From contig CANHUM010000117.1 in NCBI GenBank assembly GCA_947463845.1, forward strand, positions 1 through 5,777: 5,777 nt of DNA, in the 5' to 3' direction. The stretch comes from Comamonadaceae bacterium. Its GTDB lineage: Bacteria; Pseudomonadota; Gammaproteobacteria; Burkholderiales; Burkholderiaceae_C. The first letter of the stretch is position 1; every line of letters starts with the position of its first letter. The notes beneath the pieces were generated by a model. That model searched no databases and had not been told where the DNA came from. It saw only the letters and a list, made by a program, of their open reading frames with translations. The position numbers and the translations under genes were made by a program. Below, one piece after another: positions 1-5,777 of the stretch.

Positions 1-840
1 AGCGCTGTTTTTACCAATGGTGTGCAGCAAAAAAAGGCCATCGTCACGCAAGCAGCGCCGCACCATGTCAAAAAAAACGCGGTAATTTTTGTGTCCCACA
101 TGTTCAAACATGCCCACAGACGCGATACGGTCAAAGTGCTGCTCGCCACGTGGGTTGAACTGCCGGTAATCGACCAGCTCAAAACGCACGGGCAAATCCC
201 GCGCCTTTTCTGCACCCAACCGCGCCTGGGCTTTAGACACCGTTAATCCTACGCACCGCACCCGGTAATGGCGCGCCGCGAACAGCATCAAACTGCCCCA
301 TCCGCAACCGATGTCCAGCAGGGTCATGCCGGGCTCGAGTTGCAGCTTCTGGCAAATCAGGTCGAGCTTGGCCTCTTGCGCCTGCGCCAATGTTTGTGCC
401 ACAGGCCAATAGCCACAGCTGTAGGCCATGGACGGGTCGAGCATGGCCTCGTACAAATCATTGCCCAGGTCGTAGTGCAACGCCCCCACCTGCCAGGCCC
501 GGTGGGGTGACTGCAAATTGGTCAGCCTCGCCTTGAGCGAAGCCCACAACCAGCCCGCCTTGCCGACCTGCTCGTCCAGCCTCGCTTGCAAGATGCGGGT
601 GATCAATCCGTCCACCTGGTCGCAATCCCACCAGCCGTCCATATAGCTCTCGCCCAGACCCAAACTGCCGCGGGTCAGGATGCGGTCAAAGGTGGCTGGG
701 TGGTGCACCCGCATGTCCCAGGGCCTGCCGCCACCGATGCGGATATCGGCCGTGGCCAGCAACTCGCTCGCCCGGCGCCAGTTGTCGTCGGTACGCACCA
801 AAACCGTTTCATTCTTGTCCCAAGTGAGCTCTGAATCCAT
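1..840 (-). CDS. cfa: Cyclopropane-fatty-acyl-phospholipid synthase, N-terminal 280 aa (cut by window edge)
   Basis: The enzyme transfers a methylene group from S-adenosylmethionine onto the cis double bond of unsaturated acyl chains in membrane phospholipids, giving cyclopropane fatty acids. It is a soluble enzyme acting at the inner membrane face. The frame is open from ATG at 840 to the left edge: 280 codons, against about 382 for E. coli Cfa. Hallmarks in order: GSLGLGESYMDGWW (residues 58-71), HYDLGNDLYE (122-131), YSCGYW (140-145), the SAM-binding LLDIGCGWG (174-182), SVGMFEHVGHKNY (241-253) and FLLHTIG (270-276). Cys142, Glu246 and His273 match E. coli Cys139, Glu239 and His266, which are bicarbonate-site or active-site residues; the later catalytic Glu and Tyr lie outside the window. 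The start is fixed by AGGAG at 847-851, six bases upstream. The gene diverges from the SDR gene. Family assignment is very secure; the C-terminus is unseen. Confidence 0.96.
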   Translation of the reverse strand, partial: MDSELTWDKNETVLVRTDDNWRRASELLATADIRIGGGRPWDMRVHHPATFDRILTRGSLGLGESYMDGWWDCDQVDGLITRILQARLDEQVGKAGWLWASLKARLTNLQSPHRAWQVGALHYDLGNDLYEAMLDPSMAYSCGYWPVAQTLAQAQEAKLDLICQKLQLEPGMTLLDIGCGWGSLMLFAARHYRVRCVGLTVSKAQARLGAEKARDLPVRFELVDYRQFNPRGEQHFDRIASVGMFEHVGHKNYRVFFDMVRRCLRDDGLFLLHTIGKNSA

Positions 841-846
841 CCGGGT

Positions 847-851
847 CTCCT
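847..851 (-). promoter_or_regulatory. Ribosome binding site of cfa
   Basis: Read on the minus strand this is AGGAG, six bases before the ATG at 840. It decides the cfa start. It lies within a 10-base string, AACTCAGGAG, that is also present before the divergent gene at 1075-1084. Confidence 0.8.
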
Positions 852-861
852 GAGTTGGTGC

Positions 862-886
862 GAGCCGGGCCAATTGCCCGTGGCTC
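862..886 (-). promoter_or_regulatory. Hairpin in the cfa 5' leader
   Basis: On the minus strand, GAGCC (886-882) and GGGC (879-876) pair with GCCC (870-867) and GGCTC (866-862), leaving a two-base bulge and the five-base loop AATTG. All nine pairs are Watson-Crick and mostly G-C, so the structure should be stable if transcribed. It ends about ten bases before the cfa Shine-Dalgarno. It has no following U-run, so it is not an intrinsic terminator. A role in translation or mRNA stability is inference; in enterobacteria the cfa leader is a known target of small RNAs such as RydC. Confidence 0.45.
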
Positions 887-1049
887 AGCCCCATGCTAGA
901 AAAATGGGCCCGGTTTGCACATCCAACCAAACGTGTAGGGGCTTACCGTGTTTCAGGTACTTGTTCGGGGTTCGTCACGCGTTTGGCCTCATGGCTGCGC
1001 CCCTTTTCTTGACAGGGCAGTCCTGGGCCGAAGTTGGCCAAAGGGCATA

Positions 1050-1072
1050 ATTGACGTTGACGTAACGTCAAT
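1050..1072. promoter_or_regulatory. Candidate operator: dyad built from three TTGACG half-sites
   Basis: ATTGACGTT (1050-1058) and AACGTCAAT (1064-1072) are perfect 9-base inverted arms around a 5-base centre. A second, overlapping dyad is TTGACGT (1057-1063) against ACGTCAA (1065-1071) around one base. The site therefore holds two direct TTGACG units and one inverted unit. It ends 18 bases before the SDR ATG and begins at a CATAAT hexamer, a position suited to repression or promoter remodelling. From memory, TTGACGT/ACGTCAA dyads resemble operators of regulators of acyl-CoA and branched-chain amino acid degradation in proteobacteria (LiuR of the MerR family). The regulator assignment is inference; the dyad is seen directly. 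Confidence 0.6.
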
Positions 1073-1079
1073 CAAACTC

Positions 1080-1084
1080 AGGAG
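1080..1084 (+). promoter_or_regulatory. Ribosome binding site of the SDR dehydrogenase gene
   Basis: AGGAG lies six bases upstream of ATG 1091, an ideal spacing that fixes the start. It is only eight bases beyond the operator dyad, so the two may be functionally close. Confidence 0.8.
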
Positions 1085-1090
1085 CAGAAC

Positions 1091-1849
1091 ATGGACATTC
1101 AAGGCAGGGTTTTCATCGTCACCGGCGGCGCGTCGGGCTTGGGCGAAGGCACGGCCCGCATGCTGGCGGCCAACGGTGGCAAGGTTGTGATCGCCGACAT
1201 GCAGACCGAAAAAGGCGAAGCGATTGCCCAGGAACTGGGCGGCGCGTTTGTCAAATGCGACGTGAGCAACGAGACCGACGGCCAGGCCGTGGTGGCCCAG
1301 GCTGTTTCAATGGGCCGACTCTCTGGCCTGATCAACTGCGCGGGCATCGCCCCCGCCGAAAAAACTGTGGGCAAGAACGGCGCGCACAACCTGGCCGTCT
1401 ACACGAAGACCATCATGGTCAACTTGGTCGGCACCTTCAACATGATCCGCTTGGCGTCGGAGGCCATGTGCAAGAACGAGCCCGAAGCCACGGGCGAACG
1501 CGGCGTGTTGATCAGCACCGCGAGCGTAGCCGCCTATGACGGCCAGATTGGCCAGGCGGCTTATGCCGCATCCAAGGGTGGCGTGGTCGGCATGACACTG
1601 CCGATTGCCCGTGACCTGGCCCGCAACGGCATCCGCAACATGACCATTGCCCCCGGCATTTTCGGCACCCCCATGCTGTTTGGCATGCCCCAGGAAGTGC
1701 AGGACGCCCTGGCCGCAGGCGTGCCCTTCCCCAGCCGCTTGGGCACCCCGCAGGACTACGCCAAATTGGCCAAGCACATCATTGAAAACGACATGCTCAA
1801 CGGCGAAGTGATTCGTCTGGACGGCGCGATCCGCTTAGCACCGAAGTAA
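1091..1849 (+). CDS. SDR-family 3-hydroxyacyl-CoA dehydrogenase (HSD10 / 3-hydroxy-2-methylbutyryl-CoA type)
   Basis: A complete 252-aa classical short-chain dehydrogenase. It probably oxidises 3-hydroxyacyl-CoA, or 3-hydroxy-2-methylbutyryl-CoA in isoleucine breakdown, to the 3-ketoacyl-CoA in the cytoplasm. Seen: the nucleotide-binding TGGASGLG (11-18); Asp36 at the end of the second strand, which favours NAD over NADP; Asp57; NCAG (82-85); and the catalytic tetrad Asn111, Ser145, Tyr158, Lys162 in [20 protein letters not shown]. The C-terminal stretch [21 protein letters not shown] and the segment [13 protein letters not shown] closely follow human HSD17B10 (about 261 aa), with the catalytic residues offset by ten. 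This separates it from FabG or PhaB, which differ at the C-terminus. Asn replaces the usual Val just before MTIAPG. The gene is monocistronic: its own terminator follows and a dyad operator precedes it. Substrate preference cannot be settled from sequence. Confidence 0.93.
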   Translation: MDIQGRVFIVTGGASGLGEGTARMLAANGGKVVIADMQTEKGEAIAQELGGAFVKCDVSNETDGQAVVAQAVSMGRLSGLINCAGIAPAEKTVGKNGAHNLAVYTKTIMVNLVGTFNMIRLASEAMCKNEPEATGERGVLISTASVAAYDGQIGQAAYAASKGGVVGMTLPIARDLARNGIRNMTIAPGIFGTPMLFGMPQEVQDALAAGVPFPSRLGTPQDYAKLAKHIIENDMLNGEVIRLDGAIRLAPK

Positions 1850-1872
1850 GCCGTTTTTGAGGCTGATTCAGG

Positions 1873-1898
1873 ACAGGCCCTGCGGGGCCTGTTTTTTT
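1873..1898 (+). terminator. Intrinsic terminator after the SDR gene
   Basis: ACAGGCCC (1873-1880) pairs perfectly with GGGCCTGT (1885-1892) across the loop TGCG, followed by a run of seven T (1892-1898). It lies 24 bases past the SDR stop codon. It should isolate the SDR unit from ggt downstream. Confidence 0.92.
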
Positions 1899-1969
1899 GA
1901 GCGTTCAGGCCCGCAAGAAAACCGAAATTGTCCAACTTACGGGATAGCTCGCTGGCATGATCACGCCTC

Positions 1970-1974
1970 GGAGG
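1970..1974 (+). promoter_or_regulatory. Ribosome binding site of ggt
   Basis: GGAGG lies four bases before ATG 1979, slightly close but strong. In the 80 bases between the preceding terminator and the start I see no convincing -35/-10 pair, so the promoter of ggt is not assigned. Confidence 0.7.
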
Positions 1975-1978
1975 ACAC

Positions 1979-3793
1979 ATGAACATCAAACGATCCTTGA
2001 GCTTGTCGGCCTTGGCGCTCCTGAGCGCCTGCACCACCCAGCACCCCGCACCCACCCTGCGCTACAGCCTGCCCGATCAAGCCAGTCAACCCGAAGCCGC
2101 CAGCGGCAACACCGCCAAATCCGGCTGGGCCTTCCAGCGTCAAGCTGTGGCAGCCGCCAATCCGCTGGCCACCGACGCAGGGCATCAGGTGTTGCGCGCA
2201 GGTGGCTCTGCGCTCGATGCCGCCATTGCGGTGCAGATGGTCTTGGGCCTGGTGGAGCCACAGTCCAGCGGCATTGGCGGCGGGGCATTCTTGCTGCACT
2301 TTGATGGCCAAAAAGTCACGGCGCACGACGGGCGTGAGACCGCACCTGCCGGAGCACGTGGCGACATGTTCATGGAGCAGGGCAAGCCCCTGCCTTTTGC
2401 GGATGCGGTGCAGAGCGGCCAATCGGTGGGGGTGCCTGGCCTGGTGCGCATGCTCGAAGCAGCGCACCGGCAACATGGCCGTTTGCCTTGGGCGCAGTTG
2501 CTGCAACCGGCCATCACGCTGGCAGAGCAAGGCTTTCGGGTCAGCCCACGTTTGCAGACCCTGCTGCAAGCCGATCCTCACCTGAAAAAAGACCCACTGG
2601 CCCTGCGCTTTTTCTACAACGCGCAAGGCCAGGCCTGGCCCGTCGGCCATCTGCTGCGCAACCCCGAATACGCCCATGTGCTGCGTCGCATCGCTGCAGA
2701 AGGCAGCCGAGCCTTGCACGAAGGGCCGGTGGCCCAAGCCATGGTGACACGCACAGCACAGGCGCCGCGGCCCGGCAACCTGAGCCTGCAAGACCTGGCC
2801 AACTACCAGCCGCGCCAGCGTGAAGCCTTGTGTTTTGACCACACAGCGCTTGCCAAGGCTTACCGCATCTGCGGCTTTCCCCCGCCCTCCTCGGGCCAGA
2901 TCGCCATGGGCCAGATTCTGGGCATGTTGGGCCACACCCAGTCGCCAGGACTTGATCTGACCGGCGGTCAGCCCTCACCCGAGTGGCTGCACCGTTACGC
3001 CGAAGCCTCGCGCCTGGCCTTTGCCGACCGGGCACAGTTCGTGGCGGACCCCGATTTTGTCAGGGCTCCGGCAGACGACTGGCGCAGCCTGCTGGCCCCC
3101 ACCTACTTGCGTGAACGCAGCCAACTGATGGGCACCCAGGCCATGAAAGCGCCGAAAGCTGGCCAGCCTGGCGGCCAAACCACCAGTTTTGCACCCATGC
3201 CCGCACAAACCGAGTACGGCACCAGCCACATCAGCGTGGTCGATGCACAAGGCCGTGCCGTGGCCATGACCAGCACCATCGAAGCCGCCTTTGGTGCACG
3301 ACGCATGGTCACGACCGACCCGTCTCGCCCCGGTGGTTTTCTGCTCAACAACCAGCTCACCGATTTCAGCCTGACACCCACCGATGCACAGGGCCGCCCC
3401 ATTGCCAACCGGGTGGAACCCGGCAAACGTCCGCGCTCGTCCATGTCGCCCACGCTGGTGTTTGACAAGGCGACGGGCCAGCTGCTCATGAGCGGCGGCA
3501 GCCCCGGCGGCGCACTCATCATTCATTACACGGCCAAGTTGCTCACCGGCACCTTGCACTGGGGATTGAACGCGCAGCAAGCCATTGATCTGCCCAACTT
3601 TGGCTCGCTGGGAGGCCCGATCTTGCTGGAGGCTCAGCGCTTTGACAAAGCCACCGTGGAGGCGCTCAAGGCTCGTGGCCATGAAGTGGTCCAGATCGAC
3701 ATGACCAGTGGTCTGCAAGCGATTGAGCGCACCCCCCAGGGCTGGTTCGGCGGGGCCGACCCCAGACGCGAAGGCGTGGTGATGGGCGACTGA
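1979..3793 (+). CDS. ggt: Gamma-glutamyltransferase / glutathione hydrolase, predicted lipoprotein
   Basis: A 604-aa N-terminal nucleophile hydrolase that cleaves the gamma-glutamyl bond of glutathione or related peptides, releasing glutamate or passing it to an acceptor, outside the cytoplasm. The first 18 residues are a lipoprotein signal ending in the lipobox LSAC (Cys18); Thr at +2 predicts outer-membrane sorting. A Pro/Ala/Ser-rich linker runs to about residue 49. The precursor should self-cleave before Thr415 in YGTSHISVVD, the catalytic nucleophile, giving a small subunit of 190 residues, as in E. coli. Other family residues: Arg119 in GRETAP (alpha-carboxylate binding, E. coli Arg114), NNQLTDFS with Asp462, SSMSP with Ser487/Ser488, and SGGSPGG with Gly510/Gly511. 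The segment between DFS and KRP (18 residues) is shorter than the E. coli lid loop and lacks its Tyr. Ser416 replaces the second Thr of the E. coli TTH motif, so this belongs to a divergent GGT clade. Family is certain; glutathione as the true substrate is inferred. Confidence 0.93.
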   Translation: MNIKRSLSLSALALLSACTTQHPAPTLRYSLPDQASQPEAASGNTAKSGWAFQRQAVAAANPLATDAGHQVLRAGGSALDAAIAVQMVLGLVEPQSSGIGGGAFLLHFDGQKVTAHDGRETAPAGARGDMFMEQGKPLPFADAVQSGQSVGVPGLVRMLEAAHRQHGRLPWAQLLQPAITLAEQGFRVSPRLQTLLQADPHLKKDPLALRFFYNAQGQAWPVGHLLRNPEYAHVLRRIAAEGSRALHEGPVAQAMVTRTAQAPRPGNLSLQDLANYQPRQREALCFDHTALAKAYRICGFPPPSSGQIAMGQILGMLGHTQSPGLDLTGGQPSPEWLHRYAEASRLAFADRAQFVADPDFVRAPADDWRSLLAPTYLRERSQLMGTQAMKAPKAGQPGGQTTSFAPMPAQTEYGTSHISVVDAQGRAVAMTSTIEAAFGARRMVTTDPSRPGGFLLNNQLTDFSLTPTDAQGRPIANRVEPGKRPRSSMSPTLVFDKATGQLLMSGGSPGGALIIHYTAKLLTGTLHWGLNAQQAIDLPNFGSLGGPILLEAQRFDKATVEALKARGHEVVQIDMTSGLQAIERTPQGWFGGADPRREGVVMGD

Positions 3794-3868
3794 TCACCCT
3801 TTGGCATGCGTCATGGCTTGCCAGTCACGCAAGCGACCCCCTGCCGGGCTGGCTGCAGGTTTGCCCCC

Positions 3869-3897
3869 TTGCCGAACACGCTGTCTTGCTTTTCAAT
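3869..3897 (+). promoter_or_regulatory. Weak candidate promoter for the Bug receptor gene
   Basis: TTGCCG (3869-3874) and TTCAAT (3892-3897) are separated by 17 bases and match the sigma-70 hexamers at four of six positions each. Transcription would start about 15-20 bases before the ribosome binding site. In GC-rich DNA such matches arise by chance, and read-through from ggt is an equally good explanation. Confidence 0.22.
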
Positions 3898-3915
3898 GGT
3901 TTCACCCATTCAAAA

Positions 3916-3921
3916 AAGGAG
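3916..3921 (+). promoter_or_regulatory. Ribosome binding site deciding a TTG start
   Basis: AAGGAG lies exactly six bases before TTG 3928. No ATG or GTG start is available near the N-terminus: the first in-frame ATG falls within the mature domain. The farther-upstream in-frame TTG at 3886 has no such site and would add 14 residues ahead of the signal peptide. This supports TTG 3928 as the true start. Confidence 0.75.
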
Positions 3922-3927
3922 ACCGGT

Positions 3928-4911
3928 TTGAAAACCCAAGATACATCACGACGCACCTTTGTTCAGGCCACAGCCGCTGCTGCAGTCACGGTGGCATTTC
4001 CTACTTTGGCACAAGCCCAGGCCTTTCCAGCCAAACCCATCAAGCTGATTTGCCCCTGGCCTGCGGGCGGCTCGACCGATGCGGTGATGCGCGCTTTGGC
4101 CGAAAGCGCCACCAAAGCACTGGGGGTTCAAGTGGTCATCGAAAACAAGCCCGGTGCCAGTGGCATGCTCGGCCCCAATGAGCTGGTTCGCGCCCAACCC
4201 GATGGCTACACCCTGTCCCAAATCACCATCGGCGTGGCGCGTTTGCCGCACATGCAGAAGATGCAATTCGATCCACTCAAAGACTTTACTTACATCGCCT
4301 GTCTCACGGGCTACACCTTTGGCGTGGTCGTGCGGGCCGACTCACCCATTCGCTCCATCGCCGATCTGGTCGCTTTTGCACGCGCCAACCCGGGCAAGTT
4401 CACCTATGGCTCCACTGGCAACGGCACCACACCGCACCTGGCGTTCGCCGAATTTGCCAACAAGGCCAAGATCGATGTGACCCATGTGCCCTTCAAAGGC
4501 AGCGCCGATGGCGTGCAAGCGGTTTTGGGCGGCCATGTCATGTCGCACAGCGACGCCACCGGTTGGGCCCCTCAGGTTGAAGCGGGTACCATGCGGTTGC
4601 TCGCCACTTACGGAAGCAAACGGACCAAACGCTGGCCCAACGTCCCCACCCTCAACGAACTCGGTTATGACACCGTGTCCGACTCGCCGTTTGGTATCGG
4701 CGGCCCCAAGGGCATGGACCCGGCCGTGGTGAAACGCCTGCACGATGCCTTCAGGCAAACCTTGCAGGACCCGGCGGTACTGGCCAGCTTCGACAAATAC
4801 GACCAGTCCGTGATTTACATGGGCACCGAGGAGTACACCCGGTTCATTCACAACATGTTCCAGTCGGAAAAAGCCACCATCGAGCGTTTGGGCCTGGCCA
4901 TGAAAAGCTGA
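3928..4911 (+). CDS. Bug-family (TctC-like) periplasmic solute receptor with twin-arginine signal
   Basis: A 327-aa extracytoplasmic binding protein of the tripartite tricarboxylate transporter type, which typically captures carboxylates, amino acids or aromatic acids in the periplasm. Starting at TTG 3928, the N-terminus KTQDTSRRTFVQ carries a twin-arginine motif (Arg8-Arg9), then an Ala-rich hydrophobic stretch and a likely cleavage site after AQA or AQAQA (residues 30-32), leaving about 295 mature residues. Family hallmarks: FPAKPIKLICPWPAGGSTD (33-51), VVIENKPGASG (69-79), QPDGYTL (90-96), the stretch YGSTGNGTTPHLAFAEFA, then HVPFKGSADGVQAVLGGHV, and WPNVPTLNELGY. No membrane partner (tctA/tctB type) is in the window, so it is an orphan receptor, as is very common in Comamonadaceae and Bordetella. 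It lies 134 bp after ggt on the same strand. The ligand cannot be read from sequence. Confidence 0.92.
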   Translation: MKTQDTSRRTFVQATAAAAVTVAFPTLAQAQAFPAKPIKLICPWPAGGSTDAVMRALAESATKALGVQVVIENKPGASGMLGPNELVRAQPDGYTLSQITIGVARLPHMQKMQFDPLKDFTYIACLTGYTFGVVVRADSPIRSIADLVAFARANPGKFTYGSTGNGTTPHLAFAEFANKAKIDVTHVPFKGSADGVQAVLGGHVMSHSDATGWAPQVEAGTMRLLATYGSKRTKRWPNVPTLNELGYDTVSDSPFGIGGPKGMDPAVVKRLHDAFRQTLQDPAVLASFDKYDQSVIYMGTEEYTRFIHNMFQSEKATIERLGLAMKS

Positions 4912-4930
4912 CGTGTCTGTGCACCATGAA

Positions 4931-4954
4931 AAAAGGCAGCCGCGGCTGCCTTTT
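4931..4954. terminator. Symmetric, probably bidirectional terminator between the Bug gene and acs
   Basis: AAAAGGCAGC (4931-4940) and GCTGCCTTTT (4945-4954) are perfect inverted arms around CGCG. On the plus strand the stem runs into TTTTGTATT. On the minus strand it runs into six U residues, from the A run at 4929-4934. It lies 20 bases after the Bug stop and about 50 bases after the acs stop, so it can serve both convergent genes. Confidence 0.88.
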
Positions 4955-5004
4955 GTATTGAACGCTCGCAGCGGAGAAATGCCCGCTACAGATCCATCTC
5001 CAAA

Positions 5005-5777
5005 TCAGTAGGCCTGACCCAACTGACCCAGGATGGCAGGGTTTTCCAGCGTCGAGATGTCTTGCGTGATGGCTTCGCCTTTGGCCAGCGAACGCAGCAA
5101 GCGGCGCATGATCTTGCCCGAACGGGTCTTGGGCAAGTTCTCGCCAAAACGGATGTCCTTGGGCTTGGCGATCGGGCCGATTTCTTTGGCGATGTGGTCG
5201 CGCAATTGCTTGGCAATGGCTTTGCCTTCGTCGGTGTTGGGCAACGAGCGCTTGAGCACCACGAAGGCGCAAATCGCCTCACCGGTGGTGTCGTCGGGGC
5301 GGCCTACTACGGCGGCTTCGGCCACCAACTCGGTGCAGCTGACCAAAGCCGATTCGATTTCCATGGTGCCCATGCGGTGGCCAGAGACGTTCAGCACATC
5401 ATCGATGCGGCCGGTGATGGTGAAGTAACCGGTTTTCTCGTCACGGATCGAACCGTCGCCTGCCAAGTAGTACTTGCCCTTGAAGTCTTCAGGGTAGTAG
5501 CTCTTCTTGAAGCGCTCAGGGTCGCCCCAGATCGTGCGGATCATGGAAGGCCATGGGCGCTTGACCACCAAAATACCCCCTTGGCCATTGGGCATGTCTT
5601 TGCCGGTCTCGTCCACGATGGCCGCTTGGATACCGGGGAAAGGCAAGGTGCAAGAACCGGGCACCATGGGCGTGGCCCCTGGCAAAGGCGTGATCATGTG
5701 GCCACCGGTTTCGGTCTGCCAGAAGGTGTCGACGATGGGGCAATTGCCGCCGCCCACATGCTTGTGGTACCACTCCC
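5005..5777 (-). CDS. acs: Acetyl-CoA synthetase, C-terminal 256 aa (cut by window edge)
   Basis: An AMP-forming enzyme that activates acetate through acetyl-AMP to acetyl-CoA in the cytoplasm. The stop codon is at 5005-5007 and the frame stays open to the right edge, so roughly the last 40 percent of a protein of about 650 aa is present. It enters at [20 protein letters not shown]. Motifs: [10 protein letters not shown] (5730-5701), the adenylate-forming family A5 motif; [19 protein letters not shown], with the ribose-binding Asp at 5457-5455 and the conserved Arg at 5409-5407; the hinge and C-terminal domain entry [17 protein letters not shown]; and TRSGKIMRR, whose Lys (5115-5113) is the catalytic residue that Pat-type acetyltransferases modify in other species. 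DTFWQ replaces the more usual DTWWQ, a conservative change. It is convergent with the Bug gene. Propionyl-CoA synthetase is a less likely alternative, given the match to Acs through the C-terminus. Confidence 0.95.
   Translation of the reverse strand, partial: EWYHKHVGGGNCPIVDTFWQTETGGHMITPLPGATPMVPGSCTLPFPGIQAAIVDETGKDMPNGQGGILVVKRPWPSMIRTIWGDPERFKKSYYPEDFKGKYYLAGDGSIRDEKTGYFTITGRIDDVLNVSGHRMGTMEIESALVSCTELVAEAAVVGRPDDTTGEAICAFVVLKRSLPNTDEGKAIAKQLRDHIAKEIGPIAKPKDIRFGENLPKTRSGKIMRRLLRSLAKGEAITQDISTLENPAILGQLGQAY

Larger units (their letters stand above)
841..1090. other. Divergent intergenic region between cfa and the SDR gene
   Basis: This 250-bp stretch must carry the start signals for both flanking genes. 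Visible elements are the cfa ribosome binding site and leader hairpin at the left end, and the TTGACG half-site cluster plus SDR ribosome binding site at the right end. A perfect TTGACA hexamer sits at 1009-1014, but no good -10 box follows at 16-19 bases. A CATAAT hexamer sits at 1046-1051 without a convincing -35 at the right distance. The open frame across 948-1190 has no family resemblance and no ribosome binding site, so I do not call a gene here. Confidence 0.6.

Noticed and set aside
1..240. Plus-strand open frame at the left edge
   Set aside because: It lies opposite the SAM-binding and active-site region of cfa, whose minus-strand translation is unmistakable.
1009..1051. TTGACA (1009-1014) with CATAAT (1046-1051) as the SDR promoter
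   Set aside because: The hexamers are 31 bases apart, far outside sigma-70 spacing and even outside the 19-20 bases used by MerR-type promoters; neither has a good partner at the right distance.
948..1190. 80-codon open frame across the cfa-SDR intergenic region
   Set aside because: It overlaps the operator and the start of the SDR gene in another frame, has no ribosome binding site and resembles no family.
1307..1777. 156-codon open frame on the minus strand opposite the SDR gene
   Set aside because: It is antisense to conserved catalytic motifs of the dehydrogenase, with no independent support.
1961..2935. 324-codon open frame on the minus strand opposite ggt
   Set aside because: It is a shadow of the strongly supported ggt frame; long antisense frames are expected in GC-rich coding DNA, and its translation shows no recognisable domain.
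2975..3718. 247-codon open frame on the minus strand opposite the ggt small subunit
   Set aside because: It is antisense to the catalytic region of ggt, with Gly/His/Ala-rich low-information translation and no motif.
3816..3834. Hairpin GCTTGC/GCAAGC just after ggt as a terminator
   Set aside because: The stem is only six pairs with a seven-base loop and no following T-run, so it does not look like an intrinsic terminator.

Overview
The window reads as ordinary chromosome from a moderately GC-rich betaproteobacterium, most likely Burkholderiales and plausibly Comamonadaceae. The pointers are an orphan Bug-family (tripartite tricarboxylate transporter type) solute receptor, the sequence style of the Acs and Cfa proteins, and a short-chain 3-hydroxyacyl-CoA dehydrogenase of the HSD10 type. 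This placement is inference from protein character; no 16S rRNA or other phylogenetic marker is present.

Layout, left to right. Positions 1-840 (minus) hold the first 280 codons of a cyclopropane-fatty-acyl-phospholipid synthase (cfa), cut by the left edge. A 250-bp divergent intergenic region (841-1090) follows. It holds a hairpin in the cfa leader and a cluster of three TTGACG half-sites forming dyads just upstream of the next gene. Positions 1091-1849 (plus) encode a complete 252-aa SDR dehydrogenase closed by a strong intrinsic terminator at 1873-1898. Positions 1979-3793 (plus) encode a complete gamma-glutamyltransferase with a lipoprotein signal. Positions 3928-4911 (plus) encode a Bug-family periplasmic receptor that probably starts at TTG and carries a twin-arginine signal. 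A symmetric, probably bidirectional terminator (4931-4954) separates it from the convergent C-terminal part of acetyl-CoA synthetase (acs, 5005-5777, minus), cut by the right edge.

The genes form small independent units rather than one system. Themes are membrane lipid modification (Cfa), acyl-CoA/branched-chain amino acid oxidation (SDR), extracytoplasmic gamma-glutamyl peptide or glutathione hydrolysis (Ggt), carboxylate capture (Bug) and acetate activation (Acs). The only plausible co-transcribed pair is ggt and the Bug gene: same strand, 134 bp apart, no terminator seen between them. No RNA gene, mobile element, CRISPR array or recognisably new system is visible. The most interesting points are the triple half-site operator, the cfa leader hairpin, the lipoprotein Ggt with a divergent lid region, and the ggt-Bug pairing.
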